This document shows positions 9,371-17,638 of a DNA stretch of 64,000 nt, piece by piece. The stretch comes from Saprospiraceae bacterium (lineage in GTDB: Bacteria; Bacteroidota; Bacteroidia; Chitinophagales; Saprospiraceae): positions 1 through 64,000 of the forward strand of contig JAHBTW010000002.1 of NCBI GenBank assembly GCA_019638385.1, written 5' to 3'. The stretch's first letter is position 1; each line of letters begins with the position of its first letter. A program made the position numbers and the translations under genes. The notes beneath the pieces were generated by a model that saw only the letters and a program-made list of their open reading frames with translations, was not told the DNA's origin and did not search any database.

Positions 9371-9427
9371 GTAGGCGGTGGGCAGTATGCAGTGTCAAAA
9401 TTGCACTGCCTACTGCATACCGCCTAC
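9371..9427 (-). repeat. Intercistronic hairpin of heptamer-related sequence between ccoG and fixH
   Basis: Arms at 9371-9394 and 9404-9427 are reverse complements over 24 positions with 3 mismatches, separated by a 9-nt loop. The sequence is built from the same GTAGGCGG / CCGCCTAC words as the array upstream of ccoG. In the operon transcript it would form a stable stem between two genes. It could limit read-through or protect the mRNA; its role is not shown. Confidence 0.8.
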
Positions 9428-9436
9428 TGTTGCCCC

Positions 9437-10903
9437 CTACCTCGGCGGTCCGAAGAAATTCGTCTTAGTCTTATCTACGAGTTTGTTGTTTGAATACACT
9501 TCTATTTTCATGTCGTTTTTGCGGCCTTCTAATTTGTCTTTATCCATGATGATAAAAAACGAGCCTTTGGCAATCTCTCCGGCCTTGGCCGTCGGCGCCG
9601 ACCCCACGATCTTCAGTTCGCCGCCCTCGTTGAGCAGGCGAAACTCAACCGGTATATCCTGAGTGGTTTTATTGATGACCTCGTAGTTGTACAGGTTGCT
9701 GATGCGATTTTCATCTACCTTTTGAAACAACAAACCGGGAGCGCGCAAAACAATGGTCTCCACCTCGGTACGGCTGCTGAGAAATGCAATGTTGAGTATG
9801 AGCAGCAGCGCGAGAATAGCGGAATATGCGATGACGCGCGGTGTGAACAATCGCCGGCGTTTTTCCACGATGCCATTGTGGCTGTCGTAGCGGATAAGCC
9901 CGCGCGGGCGGCTCACTTTGTCCATCACCTCATCGCAGGCGTCAATGCAGGCGGTGCAGTTTACGCATTCCAACTGCGTGCCGTTGCGAATGTCTATGCC
10001 GGTGGGGCAAACGTGGACACAGAGCTTGCAGTCAATGCAGTCGCCGAGCACTTTTTGGGGTGCGGCGGCAGCCTCCGTTACGGAAGCGGCTATATCGGAA
10101 ACAGGACTACCGGAGGGGCTTTTCTCTTTGCGAATTTTGCCGCGCGGCTCTCCGCGAATGTGGTCGTAAGCAATGACGATGGAGTTGCGGTCCAGCAATA
10201 CGCCCTGCAAACGGCCGTAAGGGCATATCGCTACGCACACCTGCTCGCGGAGGTAAGTGAAAACAAAGAAAAACGCAAAAGAGAACACAATCATGGAAAT
10301 GAAGCCGCCGACATGTTGGCTCACCGGTTCAGTAGCAATCAGCACCACCTCGTCCAACCCGATGATGTAGGCCAGAAAAGTATTGGCCACCAACACGGCA
10401 ATGAGAAAAAAGATACTCAGCTTGGCCGCTTTTTTCAACACCTTGTCGCTTGTCCAGGGGGCCGCGTTGAGCTTGCGTTGAGCGCCGGCATCGCCTTCTA
10501 TCCAGTATTCTATTTTGCGAAAAACCATTTCCATAAAAATGGTCTGCGGGCACACCCAGCCGCAAAACAGCCGTCCGAATACCACCGTGAACAGTACGAT
10601 GAACACGATCAAAGTGAGCATTGCCAACCCGAAGAGATGGAAATCCTGTGGCGTAAACAGAATGCCGAACAGGATAAACTTGCGTTCCAATATATTGAAA
10701 AGCAGCAGCGGCTCCCCGTTGTATTTCAGAAAAGGCATGCCGAACAAAAACAACAGCAATATGCCGCTGAGCCAGGTGCGCATGTTGGTAAAGCGTCCCT
10801 TCGGCTTTTTCGGATAAACCCATACCCGCTTGCCCTTTTCATCCACTGTGGCAATGTGGTTCCGATACTCTTCCGTATCGTAAATGGCTTCTATCGGATC
10901 CAT
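9437..10903 (-). CDS. ccoG: Cytochrome c oxidase accessory protein CcoG (polyferredoxin, FixG/RdxA family)
   Basis: A 488-residue membrane-bound polyferredoxin needed for copper delivery in cbb3 oxidase assembly. It has several membrane helices (TWLSGILLLFLFGMPFL onward), the conserved GRLFCGWVCPQTIFMEM motif, then two 4Fe-4S ferredoxin motifs, CIDCKLCVHVCPTG and CVNCTACIDACDEVM. The C-terminal soluble Ig-like domain (about residues 370-488) is standard for the family, and the length fits. It is in the cco gene run after ccoP, separated by a repeat array of about 190 nt. Confidence 0.96.
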   Translation of the reverse strand: MDPIEAIYDTEEYRNHIATVDEKGKRVWVYPKKPKGRFTNMRTWLSGILLLFLFGMPFLKYNGEPLLLFNILERKFILFGILFTPQDFHLFGLAMLTLIVFIVLFTVVFGRLFCGWVCPQTIFMEMVFRKIEYWIEGDAGAQRKLNAAPWTSDKVLKKAAKLSIFFLIAVLVANTFLAYIIGLDEVVLIATEPVSQHVGGFISMIVFSFAFFFVFTYLREQVCVAICPYGRLQGVLLDRNSIVIAYDHIRGEPRGKIRKEKSPSGSPVSDIAASVTEAAAAPQKVLGDCIDCKLCVHVCPTGIDIRNGTQLECVNCTACIDACDEVMDKVSRPRGLIRYDSHNGIVEKRRRLFTPRVIAYSAILALLLILNIAFLSSRTEVETIVLRAPGLLFQKVDENRISNLYNYEVINKTTQDIPVEFRLLNEGGELKIVGSAPTAKAGEIAKGSFFIIMDKDKLEGRKNDMKIEVYSNNKLVDKTKTNFFGPPR

Positions 10904-10935
10904 GATCTTGTTTTAAAAAAAACTGTTTCTTTTCC

Positions 10936-11126
10936 GGTGTGCAGTGTGCGGTTTTTCGGTAGGCGGCTTTTGGGTAGGCGGTGTGCGGTAGGCGGCTTTT
11001 GGGTAGGCGGTGTGCGGTGTGTGCGGTAGGCGGTGCAAACGTGATACTGCCCACTGCCTACCGCCTACCGCCCACTGCCTACCGCCTACCGCCCACTGCC
11101 TACTGCCTACCGCCGACCGCCGACCC
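10936..11126 (-). repeat. Heptanucleotide repeat array forming a large inverted repeat between ccoP and ccoG
   Basis: The left half is built of GGTAGGC / GGTGTGC / GGCTTTT-type heptamers and the right half of GCCTACC / GCCCACT / GCCGACC heptamers, so the halves are roughly reverse complements around a short spacer near 11034-11046. The 7-nt step is preserved in both halves. The array fills the whole gap between the ccoP stop and the ccoG start region and would fold into a long stem in the transcript. Confidence 0.8.
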
Positions 11127-11128
11127 CC

Positions 11129-12061
11129 TCAGTTCTCCGTGTCCTCCGCCGCCGGCTCCGTCGCTGCTTCCGGCTGATACAGTGCTCCTTCCGGCGCTTT
11201 GGCGTTGGGCGGGTCGGTGCCTTGCAAGGTGAGGATGTAGCTTCCCACCCGTTGAATATCGGCCGGGCGGAGCAACGTGCTCCAAGCTATCATGTTTGTA
11301 CCCTGCACGCCATCCCTTATGGTTACAAATAAATTCTTGATATCGCCGCCGTGTATCCAGTAGGCATCGGTCATATTGGGGCCGATGCCGCCTTCACCGG
11401 CTGCTCCGTGGCAGGCAAGGCAGTTTTGATCGTAAATGGTTTTTCCCAACGCCAGGTCGTTTTCATCCGTCATGACCACTACATTGGTTTCATCCACTTT
11501 ATTGGCCTGCCGCGCCAGAAACTTCTCTTTGGCCTCTTCGCCTTTGGCCATTTGAACTTCATACTCATCAATAGAACTTGGGCCGGAGCCGCTAAAGTGG
11601 TAATACGTCATATACACCGCCGCAAAAGCAATGGTAATATAAAACATGGCGGTCCACCAGGGCGGCAGGCTGTTGTCGAGTTCGCGAATGCCGTCGTAGT
11701 TGTGATCGAGCATGACATCCTGCTCTTTGGCCACCGGCACGGCTTTGGTCCAGCGTTGAATGAACCGTTGCCAGGCGCTCCCCTCCTCTTTTTTCACCTC
11801 CTCCAGATAGGATTCGAGACCGTGCTCCCGGTAGATTTTTATCTGTTGCGCCTTCGTGACGGAGTTGAGCAACTGCGAAACGGCAATGACCGCAGCGAGC
11901 GTCAGGATGGCAGTAGCGATCAGCGCCGTATTGGCAAATAACCGGGAAAAGAACCCGGAATCTCCGGCAGCAACAGCAGTAGTTTCCTGCGCCCACATCG
12001 GCACAGCGATGAACAGCATTGCCGCAAAGGCGATCATGTACTTGAAGCAATTATTTTTCAT
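11129..12061 (-). CDS. ccoP: cbb3-type cytochrome c oxidase subunit III (CcoP-like)
   Basis: A 310-residue protein started at the ATG at 12061 (MKNNCFKYMIAFAAMLFIA, a signal-like segment); the longer frame adds an out-of-context sequence. It has a hydrophobic segment near residues 36-54, a second at WWTAMFYITIAFAAVYMTYY, then a single c-type cytochrome domain with CLACHGAAGEGGIGPNMTD and the axial Met in TNMIAW. Proteobacterial CcoP usually has two haem c sites; one CxxCH, as here, is common in Bacteroidota. A Glu/Ala/Pro-rich tail ends the protein. The start overlaps the end of the small CcoQ-like gene by 11 nt. Confidence 0.95.
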   Translation of the reverse strand: MKNNCFKYMIAFAAMLFIAVPMWAQETTAVAAGDSGFFSRLFANTALIATAILTLAAVIAVSQLLNSVTKAQQIKIYREHGLESYLEEVKKEEGSAWQRFIQRWTKAVPVAKEQDVMLDHNYDGIRELDNSLPPWWTAMFYITIAFAAVYMTYYHFSGSGPSSIDEYEVQMAKGEEAKEKFLARQANKVDETNVVVMTDENDLALGKTIYDQNCLACHGAAGEGGIGPNMTDAYWIHGGDIKNLFVTIRDGVQGTNMIAWSTLLRPADIQRVGSYILTLQGTDPPNAKAPEGALYQPEAATEPAAEDTEN

Positions 12062-12260
12062 GGCGATAAGCAATTTCTTGGTTAGCAACAGGATTACCGG
12101 TTCCGTCTTCCAACGGCATGTGGGACATCTTGCGGATGTACTCCGGGTTGCGGCGCAGAATGACCGCAGAGGCGATGACAAACAGGACGAAGAAGGTCAC
12201 CAGCGCCGAAACGCCCATCCAGTTGATATCGCCCGCTCGTTCGAGGATGTATTTGAACAT
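12051..12260 (-). CDS. ccoQ: Small cbb3 oxidase subunit, CcoQ-like
   Basis: A 69-residue protein started at the ATG at 12260 (MFKYILERAGDINWMG). It has one transmembrane helix, ALVTFFVLFVIASAVILRR, and a polar C-terminal tail. Size, topology and position between the fused ccoNO and ccoP match the Bacteroidota CcoQ-like subunit that helps stabilise the complex. Its last 11 nt overlap the ccoP start, which implies translational coupling. Confidence 0.8.
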   Translation of the reverse strand: MFKYILERAGDINWMGVSALVTFFVLFVIASAVILRRNPEYIRKMSHMPLEDGTGNPVANQEIAYRHEK

Positions 12261-12322
12261 GATGCTTTTATGTTTTTGAAGCGGAGCGCAAGCCGGGCCT
12301 GCGCTCCACCGCATTTTTTGAA

Positions 12323-14464
12323 TTAGTTATCAGAAGTCGTTGCCTGTGGCTTGGGCTTGATGTCGGCGCCGAGCCGTTGCAGGTACGCAATGAGCGCCAC
12401 GATTTCGCGGGTTTCGAGACCGTCGTCCACCACGCCGTCTTTGCGCAGCCGTTGTGCAATCTGCGCGGCCTGCTTCTGGAGATCGTCCACCGCAATGGCC
12501 TCGTAGCCGTCGGGATAAGGAGTACCCATCATCTTGAGTACCTTGATCTTATCGGCGGTGTGCGCCGTATTGAGCACGTTGTCAATGAGCCAGGGATAGG
12601 CCGGCATAATGGATGCGGGCGACATCGCCTGCGGGCTGAGCATGTGGTTGTAATGCCAACTGTCCTGATATTTTCCACCCTGCCGGTGTAAGTCGGGGCC
12701 GGTGCGTTTCGACCCCCACAGGAAGGGCCGGTCGTAGATGAATTCGCCCGACTTGGAGTACTCGCCGTAGCGCTCGGTTTCAGATCGGAAGGGGCGAATC
12801 ATCTGCGAGTGGCAGCCGACGCAGCCTTCGCGGATGTAGATATCGCGGCCTTCTAATTCGAGCGGCGTGTAGGGCGTTACCGATTCTATTTTGGGTATAT
12901 TGCTATCAATGAGGAGCATGGGGAAAATCTGCACCATACCGCCAATGAGAATAAGTATGAGGCTGGCCACCAGCATCTGCACGGGCTTGCGCTCAATCCA
13001 CTTGTGCCAATACTCGCCTTTGTGCGAGGCATGCACTTCGCGTGCCGGCGCTTCGGCTTCTTCACTGCCCAGAAATGAACCGGATTTGGCTGTTTTAATC
13101 AAATTGTAAGCCATGACGAACACCCCGGAGAGGAACATGAGGCCGCCCAAAGCGCGCGCCGCATAGAACCAGCGAAGTTGGGTCACCGTCTCTAAAAAGT
13201 TGGCATATTTGAGGAAGCCGTCGGGGGTAAACTGCTTCCACATGAGCGCTTGCGTCCAGCCGGCCCAATACATCGGAACGGCGTAAAATAAAATGCCCAG
13301 CGTACCGATCCAGAAGTGGGCGTTGGCCAATTTGGTGGAGTAGAGCTGCGTACGGTACATGCGCGGGATGAGCCAATAGATGATGCCGAACGTGAGAAAA
13401 CCGTTCCAACCCAATGCGCCGACGTGAACGTGGCCGATGGTCCAGTCGGTATAGTGACTGATGGCGTTCACGGATTTAATAGACAACATCGGGCCTTCAA
13501 ACGTAGCCATACCGTAGGCCGTGATGGCCACCACGAGGAATTTGAGCACCGGGTCTTGCCGCACGCGGTCCCAGGCGCCGCGCAAGGTGAGCAAGCCGTT
13601 GAGCATACCGCCCCAGGAAGGCGCAATGAGCATGATGGAAAACACCGTGCCGAGCGATTGCGCCCAGTCGGGCAGCGAAGTATAAAGCAAGTGGTGCGGG
13701 CCGGCCCAGATGTAGATAAAAATCAAGGCCCAGAAGTGGATGATGGAGAGTTTGTACGAATACACCGGACGGTTGGCCGCTTTCGGCATGAAGTAGTACA
13801 TCAGTCCCAGATACGGTGTGGTGAGGAAGAACGCCACCGCATTGTGGCCGTACCACCATTGTATCAGGGCATCCTGTACCCCTGCGGCTACCGGATAGCT
13901 TTTCCACAAGGTCACCGGTACTTCAATGCTGTGAAAAACGTGCAGCACCGTCACCGTCACCCAGGTGGCAATGTAAAACCATATTGCCACATAGAGGTGG
14001 GTTTCGCGGCGCTTGATGATGGTCATAAACATGTTGATGCCGAACACAATCCACACTAAGGCAATGGCGATGTCAATGGGCCATTCCAACTCTGCATATT
14101 CGTGCGAACTGGTGATGCCGAGCGGCAATGTGACCGCCGCTGCGAGGATAATGGCCTGCCAGCCCCAAAAGTGGATATTGCTCAGGGCCTTGCTCCACAT
14201 CGGCGTTTTGAGCAGGCGCGGCAGAGAGTAATACACGCCCATAAAGATGCCGTTGCCTACAAATGCAAAAATGACCGCGTTGGTGTGCAGCGGCCGGATG
14301 CGTCCGAATGTCGTGTAGGGAATGCCGAAATTGAGTTCGGGCCAGATAAACTGCAAGGCCATCAAAAGCCCTACGAGCATGCCGATGATTCCAAACAAGA
14401 CGGAAGCAATGATGAATTTTCTGACGATCTCATTATCGTACTGAAATCTCTCTACTTGTGCCAT
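12323..14464 (-). CDS. ccoNO: Fused cbb3-type cytochrome c oxidase subunits I and II (CcoN-CcoO)
   Basis: A 713-residue terminal oxidase core for respiration at low oxygen. Residues 1 to about 480 are CcoN: a 12-helix haem-copper oxidase with haem and CuB histidines in IRPLHTNAVIFAFVGNG, GHNAVAFFLTTPYLG, WAGPHHLLYTSLPDW and TIGHVHVGALGWNGF. The rest is CcoO: one membrane anchor (MLVASLILILIGGMVQIFP) and a mono-haem c domain with REGCVGCHSQMIRPF. The fusion into one chain is typical of Bacteroidota. It is encoded after ccoS (12 nt) and before the CcoQ-like gene, so stoichiometry is set by one polypeptide. Confidence 0.97.
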   Translation of the reverse strand: MAQVERFQYDNEIVRKFIIASVLFGIIGMLVGLLMALQFIWPELNFGIPYTTFGRIRPLHTNAVIFAFVGNGIFMGVYYSLPRLLKTPMWSKALSNIHFWGWQAIILAAAVTLPLGITSSHEYAELEWPIDIAIALVWIVFGINMFMTIIKRRETHLYVAIWFYIATWVTVTVLHVFHSIEVPVTLWKSYPVAAGVQDALIQWWYGHNAVAFFLTTPYLGLMYYFMPKAANRPVYSYKLSIIHFWALIFIYIWAGPHHLLYTSLPDWAQSLGTVFSIMLIAPSWGGMLNGLLTLRGAWDRVRQDPVLKFLVVAITAYGMATFEGPMLSIKSVNAISHYTDWTIGHVHVGALGWNGFLTFGIIYWLIPRMYRTQLYSTKLANAHFWIGTLGILFYAVPMYWAGWTQALMWKQFTPDGFLKYANFLETVTQLRWFYAARALGGLMFLSGVFVMAYNLIKTAKSGSFLGSEEAEAPAREVHASHKGEYWHKWIERKPVQMLVASLILILIGGMVQIFPMLLIDSNIPKIESVTPYTPLELEGRDIYIREGCVGCHSQMIRPFRSETERYGEYSKSGEFIYDRPFLWGSKRTGPDLHRQGGKYQDSWHYNHMLSPQAMSPASIMPAYPWLIDNVLNTAHTADKIKVLKMMGTPYPDGYEAIAVDDLQKQAAQIAQRLRKDGVVDDGLETREIVALIAYLQRLGADIKPKPQATTSDN

Positions 14465-14476
14465 CAGGTAAATGTT

Positions 14477-14647
14477 TTAATTATTGTTTTCCGTTTTTTC
14501 TTCTTCCGGTTTGTCGTCAAAAAGCATGCGCACCGAAGGCGTGTAGTCGTCGTCGTACTGCCCGCTGCGCACCGCCCAAAAAAAGGCGGCCAAAAAGCCA
14601 AGGGCTATGATCAGACTGAGAAGAATGAGAAAAAAAATGGCCTTCAT
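14477..14647 (-). CDS. ccoS: cbb3-type cytochrome oxidase assembly protein CcoS
   Basis: A 56-residue single-pass membrane protein: helix KAIFFLILLSLIIALGFLAA followed by FFWAVRSGQYDDDYTPSVRML, the CcoS signature (WAxxxGQYDD), and an acidic tail. CcoS is needed for cofactor insertion into cbb3 oxidase. I start it at the ATG at 14647; an upstream in-frame ATG at 14674 is less likely. It is the first gene of the cco run, downstream of two CRP/FNR-like sites. The copper ATPase CcoI, often adjacent in other groups, is not in this window. Confidence 0.93.
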   Translation of the reverse strand: MKAIFFLILLSLIIALGFLAAFFWAVRSGQYDDDYTPSVRMLFDDKPEEEKTENNN

Positions 14648-14670
14648 TGGATGCTGTTTTGAAATCGGGT

Positions 14671-14736
14671 GCAAGATATTTCAAGCCCGATCCGGCCCCG
14701 GATGACATCGATCAGAGGGCAGGGTGATTTTTGTCA
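14671..14736 (-). promoter_or_regulatory. Candidate cco operon promoter with two CRP/FNR-type sites
   Basis: Two TGA-N6-TCA palindromes, the core of CRP/FNR-family operators, lie at 14703-14714 and 14725-14736, exactly 22 bp apart (two helical turns). Downstream toward ccoS is a weak -7-like sequence TATCTTGC at 14671-14678 (consensus TAnnTTTG). Oxygen- or redox-dependent control by a CRP/FNR family regulator is usual for cbb3 oxidases. Assignment here is by motif only. Confidence 0.5.
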
Positions 14737-14760
14737 TCGCAATGTCAGGTGGGAGGTGCT

Positions 14761-14813
14761 GATTGTTGATGTGGCCTCGCACTTCTGAAATTTAAAATCA
14801 ACACTCATCAATC
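14761..14813. repeat. Short dispersed inverted repeat, copy A
   Basis: A 53-nt element with GATTGTTGATGT on the left and AATCAACACTCATCAATC on the right, near-complementary ends able to form a hairpin. A close copy lies at 35511-35569 between two eCIS genes. Confidence 0.6.
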
Positions 14814-14899
14814 TAAAATAAAAGTCAGATTGTTGATTGCTGAATTCAGATTATTGAAGTTCCGCACACTTAACCCACTCCGCTCCCGCCCGCTATTGC

Positions 14900-14907
14900 T
14901 ATCTTTG
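14900..14907 (+). promoter_or_regulatory. -7 promoter box (TATCTTTG) for mgtE
   Basis: An exact match to TAnnTTTG followed by CCGCC, 26 nt before the mgtE ATG. The leader would be only about 20 nt, so the M-box riboswitch common on some mgtE genes does not fit here. No clear -33 element was identified. Confidence 0.55.
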
Positions 14908-14933
14908 CCGCCGTTTCAAATCGGCGACATACC

Positions 14934-16316
14934 ATGACCACCCAACCTTCTCTTGCAGACATAGAGCAATTCATTGCCGGCAAAGACTGGTGGAAGCTCA
15001 AGGAGTATCTCAAGCATCTGCCGGCCGTGGAGATCGCAGAATTGCTCGAAGACATGGACCCCCAACCGGCTGTAGTCGTATTTCGTCTCTTGGTGAAACC
15101 CAAAGCTGCCGATGTGTTTTCCTACCTCAGCTACAATAAAGGAATAGAACTCCTCAAGACCTTCTCCACTAAGCAGTTGAGCGATGTAATGGACAATCTC
15201 GAACCCGACGACCGGGTGGCCTTTATGGAAGAATTGCCGGGGCATCTCACCCTCACCATCCTCAATGTGCTGAAACCCGAAAACCGGGAGCAGGTGCAAA
15301 AACTCCTCGGATACCCGGAGGAGAGCGTGGGCCGTCTGATGACCACCAAGTTTGTACGCCTCAAATCGGATTGGACCATCGAACGCAGCATGACGCACAT
15401 CCGGGTGTATGGCAAACAGGCCGAAACCCTCAACGTCATTTATGTGGTGGATGAAAAGGGCAAGCTCATTGACGACTTGCGCATACAGCAACTCATCCTG
15501 GCGGAACCGCACCTCAAAGTAGCAGATGTGATGGACCATACCTTCCAGGCACTGAGCGCTTTCGACGATCAGGAAGCCGCCGTGAAGATGTTTAGCAAAT
15601 ACGACCGCGTGGCCTTGCCCGTGGTGGATTCGGACGGTGTGCTCATCGGCATCGTCACCGTGGACGACGTGATGGATGTAGCCGAAGAAGAGGCTACGGA
15701 AGATATGCAGTTGATGGGGGGGATGAATGCCTTAGACGACGACTACTCGCAAACGGGCGTCCTGGAGATGGTGCGCAAACGGGTAGGCTGGCTGATCATG
15801 CTGTTCCTGGGCCAAATGCTCACGGTGACGGCGTTGGCCTCCTTTGAAGGCGCGCTGGCCACAGCGGCTATTCTGGCCTTTTTTGTGCCGATGATTATAT
15901 CCAGCGGCGGCAACTCCGGTTCGCAGGCCGCTACGCTCATCATCCGCGCCCTGAGCACCGACGATATTCAGCTAATAGATTGGAAAAAAGTGCTGGGGCG
16001 GGAATTAGTCTCCGGGTTGTGGCTCGGCGGCATCATCGGCATCCTGGGCAGTGGGGTTATAGCATGTTGGATGATGTTGCGCGGAGAGCCGTTTTCGCTG
16101 TCGCTTGTATTGCAGGCGCTGACCGTAGGAACAAGCCTCATCGGCGTGGTTATTTTCGGCAACCTGAGCGGCGCTATGCTGCCCTTTCTCATGTCGAAGC
16201 TGGGCCTCGACCCCGCCGTGACTTCCGCGCCCTTCGTAGCTACCTTGGTGGACGTCACCGGCATCCTCATTTATTTCAGCGTTGCCTCCATCCTGCTTCG
16301 GGGCGTTGTTTTGTAA
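14934..16316 (+). CDS. mgtE: MgtE family magnesium transporter
   Basis: A 460-residue Mg2+ channel. In order: an N-terminal superhelical MgtE_N domain (residues 1 to about 130), two CBS domains (about 135-255, including VGRLMTTKFVRLKSDWTIE and GIVTVDDVMDVAEEEATED) and five membrane helices from about residue 285. The pore-region signature PMIISSGGNSGSQAATLIIR is intact. The acidic N-terminal and CBS parts act as an Mg2+ sensor that closes the pore when cytoplasmic Mg2+ is high. It is a monocistronic plus-strand gene, divergent from the cco operon; ald follows 129 nt later. Confidence 0.96.
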   Translation: MTTQPSLADIEQFIAGKDWWKLKEYLKHLPAVEIAELLEDMDPQPAVVVFRLLVKPKAADVFSYLSYNKGIELLKTFSTKQLSDVMDNLEPDDRVAFMEELPGHLTLTILNVLKPENREQVQKLLGYPEESVGRLMTTKFVRLKSDWTIERSMTHIRVYGKQAETLNVIYVVDEKGKLIDDLRIQQLILAEPHLKVADVMDHTFQALSAFDDQEAAVKMFSKYDRVALPVVDSDGVLIGIVTVDDVMDVAEEEATEDMQLMGGMNALDDDYSQTGVLEMVRKRVGWLIMLFLGQMLTVTALASFEGALATAAILAFFVPMIISSGGNSGSQAATLIIRALSTDDIQLIDWKKVLGRELVSGLWLGGIIGILGSGVIACWMMLRGEPFSLSLVLQALTVGTSLIGVVIFGNLSGAMLPFLMSKLGLDPAVTSAPFVATLVDVTGILIYFSVASILLRGVVL

Positions 16317-16351
16317 AATAACCGGACAGTAGCAAATATAAGGGAAAACTC

Positions 16352-16359
16352 TATTTTTG
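16352..16359 (+). promoter_or_regulatory. -7 promoter box (TATTTTTG) for alanine dehydrogenase gene
   Basis: It matches TAnnTTTG and is followed by CGCC, as often seen in Bacteroidota. It lies 87 nt before the ald ATG in the gap after mgtE. The -33 element is not evident. Confidence 0.5.
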
Positions 16360-16445
16360 CGCCACAGTTCGGGGAAAAGATGCAACGATTCAATCTTACC
16401 CGGCGCTCTATATATTATCGCTCTAACCAAATAATTTTTTCAAAC

Positions 16446-17558
16446 ATGATCATCGGCGTTCCAAAAGAAATCAAAGACAACGAAAACCGCGTAGCCCTTA
16501 CGCCTGCCGGCACCCGCGAATTGGCTAAGCGCGGCCACACCGTACTCATTCAAGCCTCCGCCGGCTTCCAGAGCGGCTTCCCCGACGAAGCGTACATTGA
16601 GGCAGGCGCTACCATCATCCCCACGGCCGAAGAGGTATTTCAAATGGCGGAGATGATTATGAAGGTAAAAGAACCGATTGCACAGGAATATCCGCTCATC
16701 CGCCCCGATCAGCTCGTTTTCACCTACTTCCACTTCGCCTCCTATGAGCCGCTCACCAAAGCCATGATTGACAGCGGCGCCGTGTGCTTAGCCTACGAAA
16801 CCGTGGAACTCACCGACCGCTCGCTGCCCCTGCTCGTGCCCATGTCGGAAGTAGCCGGCCGCATGGCCATTCAGGAAGGCGCCAAATATTTGGAAAAACC
16901 GGCCATGGGCCGCGGCGTCCTGTTGGGCGGCGTACCCGGCGTAGAACCGGGCAAAGTATTGGTATTGGGCGGCGGCATCGTAGGCACGCAGTCGGCCAAA
17001 ATGGCGGCCGGCCTCGGCGCGCAGGTCACCATCCTCGATGTGAGCCTGCCCCGCATGCGCTATCTCAGCGACGTGATGCCCGCCAACGTCATCACCATGT
17101 ATTCCAACGAATACAACATCCGCCGCCTCATCCGCGACCACGACCTCATCGTCGGCGCCATCCTCATACCCGGCGCCAAAGCGCCCAAACTCATCACCCG
17201 CGACATGCTCAAGGAAATGCGCCCCGGCACCGTTATGGTGGACGTAGCCATTGACCAGGGCGGCGCCTTCGAAACCAGTCACCCCACCACCCACGCCGAC
17301 CCCGTCTATATCATTGACGAAGTGGTACACTACTGCGTAGCCAACATGCCCGGCGCCGTACCCTATACCTCTACCATCGCGCTCACCAACGCTACCCTGC
17401 CATACGCCATTGACCTGGCCAACAAAGGCTGGAAACAAGCCTGCCGCGACAATCCGGCCCTCAAACTCGGCCTCAACGTGCTCGGCGGAAAAGTGGTGTA
17501 TGAAGGCGTAGCCGAAGCGTTCAATCTGAGCTACACGCCGGTAGAGGAGGTGATGTAG
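16446..17558 (+). CDS. ald: Alanine dehydrogenase
   Basis: A 370-residue NAD-dependent enzyme converting L-alanine to pyruvate and ammonium. It starts MIIGVPKEIKDNENRVALTP, the conserved substrate-site opening. It continues with EPIAQEYPLIRPDQLVFTYF, catalytic-region HFASYEPL and the nucleotide-binding VLVLGGGIVGTQSAKMAAGLG. The NMPGAVPYTSTIALTNATLP signature near residue 300 contains the conserved Asn and Pro residues. I use the ATG at 16446 because the family start aligns there; the frame is open upstream to 16380. It is followed at once by a strong hairpin terminator. Confidence 0.97.
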   Translation: MIIGVPKEIKDNENRVALTPAGTRELAKRGHTVLIQASAGFQSGFPDEAYIEAGATIIPTAEEVFQMAEMIMKVKEPIAQEYPLIRPDQLVFTYFHFASYEPLTKAMIDSGAVCLAYETVELTDRSLPLLVPMSEVAGRMAIQEGAKYLEKPAMGRGVLLGGVPGVEPGKVLVLGGGIVGTQSAKMAAGLGAQVTILDVSLPRMRYLSDVMPANVITMYSNEYNIRRLIRDHDLIVGAILIPGAKAPKLITRDMLKEMRPGTVMVDVAIDQGGAFETSHPTTHADPVYIIDEVVHYCVANMPGAVPYTSTIALTNATLPYAIDLANKGWKQACRDNPALKLGLNVLGGKVVYEGVAEAFNLSYTPVEEVM

Positions 17559-17560
17559 GA

Positions 17561-17610
17561 AAAGAATGGGGCAAATGGGATCACTCTTTCCCATTTGCCC
17601 CGTTTCTTTT
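17561..17610. terminator. Bidirectional hairpin terminator between ald and the eCIS ATPase gene
   Basis: A perfect 13-bp stem (17568-17580 with 17589-17601) with an 8-nt loop, followed by GTTTCTTTTC on the plus strand and flanked by AAAGAA/TTCTTT sequence that extends the stem. It sits between two convergent genes and would serve both ald and the minus-strand eCIS run, marking the 3' end of that run. Confidence 0.85.
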
Positions 17611-17638
17611 CAATTCTTAATGAAATATACCGCTGCAA

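Noticed and set aside
9722..11029. Long plus-strand frame of 435 codons opposite ccoG
   Set aside because: Antisense shadow of a clear ferredoxin-type membrane gene; His/Ala/Gln-rich composition and no recognisable domain.
13316..14059. Plus-strand frame of 247 codons opposite ccoNO
   Set aside because: Antisense shadow; charged His/Arg/Gln-rich product with no domain.
14878..14933. Mg2+-sensing M-box riboswitch upstream of mgtE
   Set aside because: The -7 box is only 26 nt from the start codon, leaving no room for the structured leader.
16788..17594. Minus-strand frame of 268 codons opposite ald
   Set aside because: Shadow of alanine dehydrogenase; no homology and spans the terminator.
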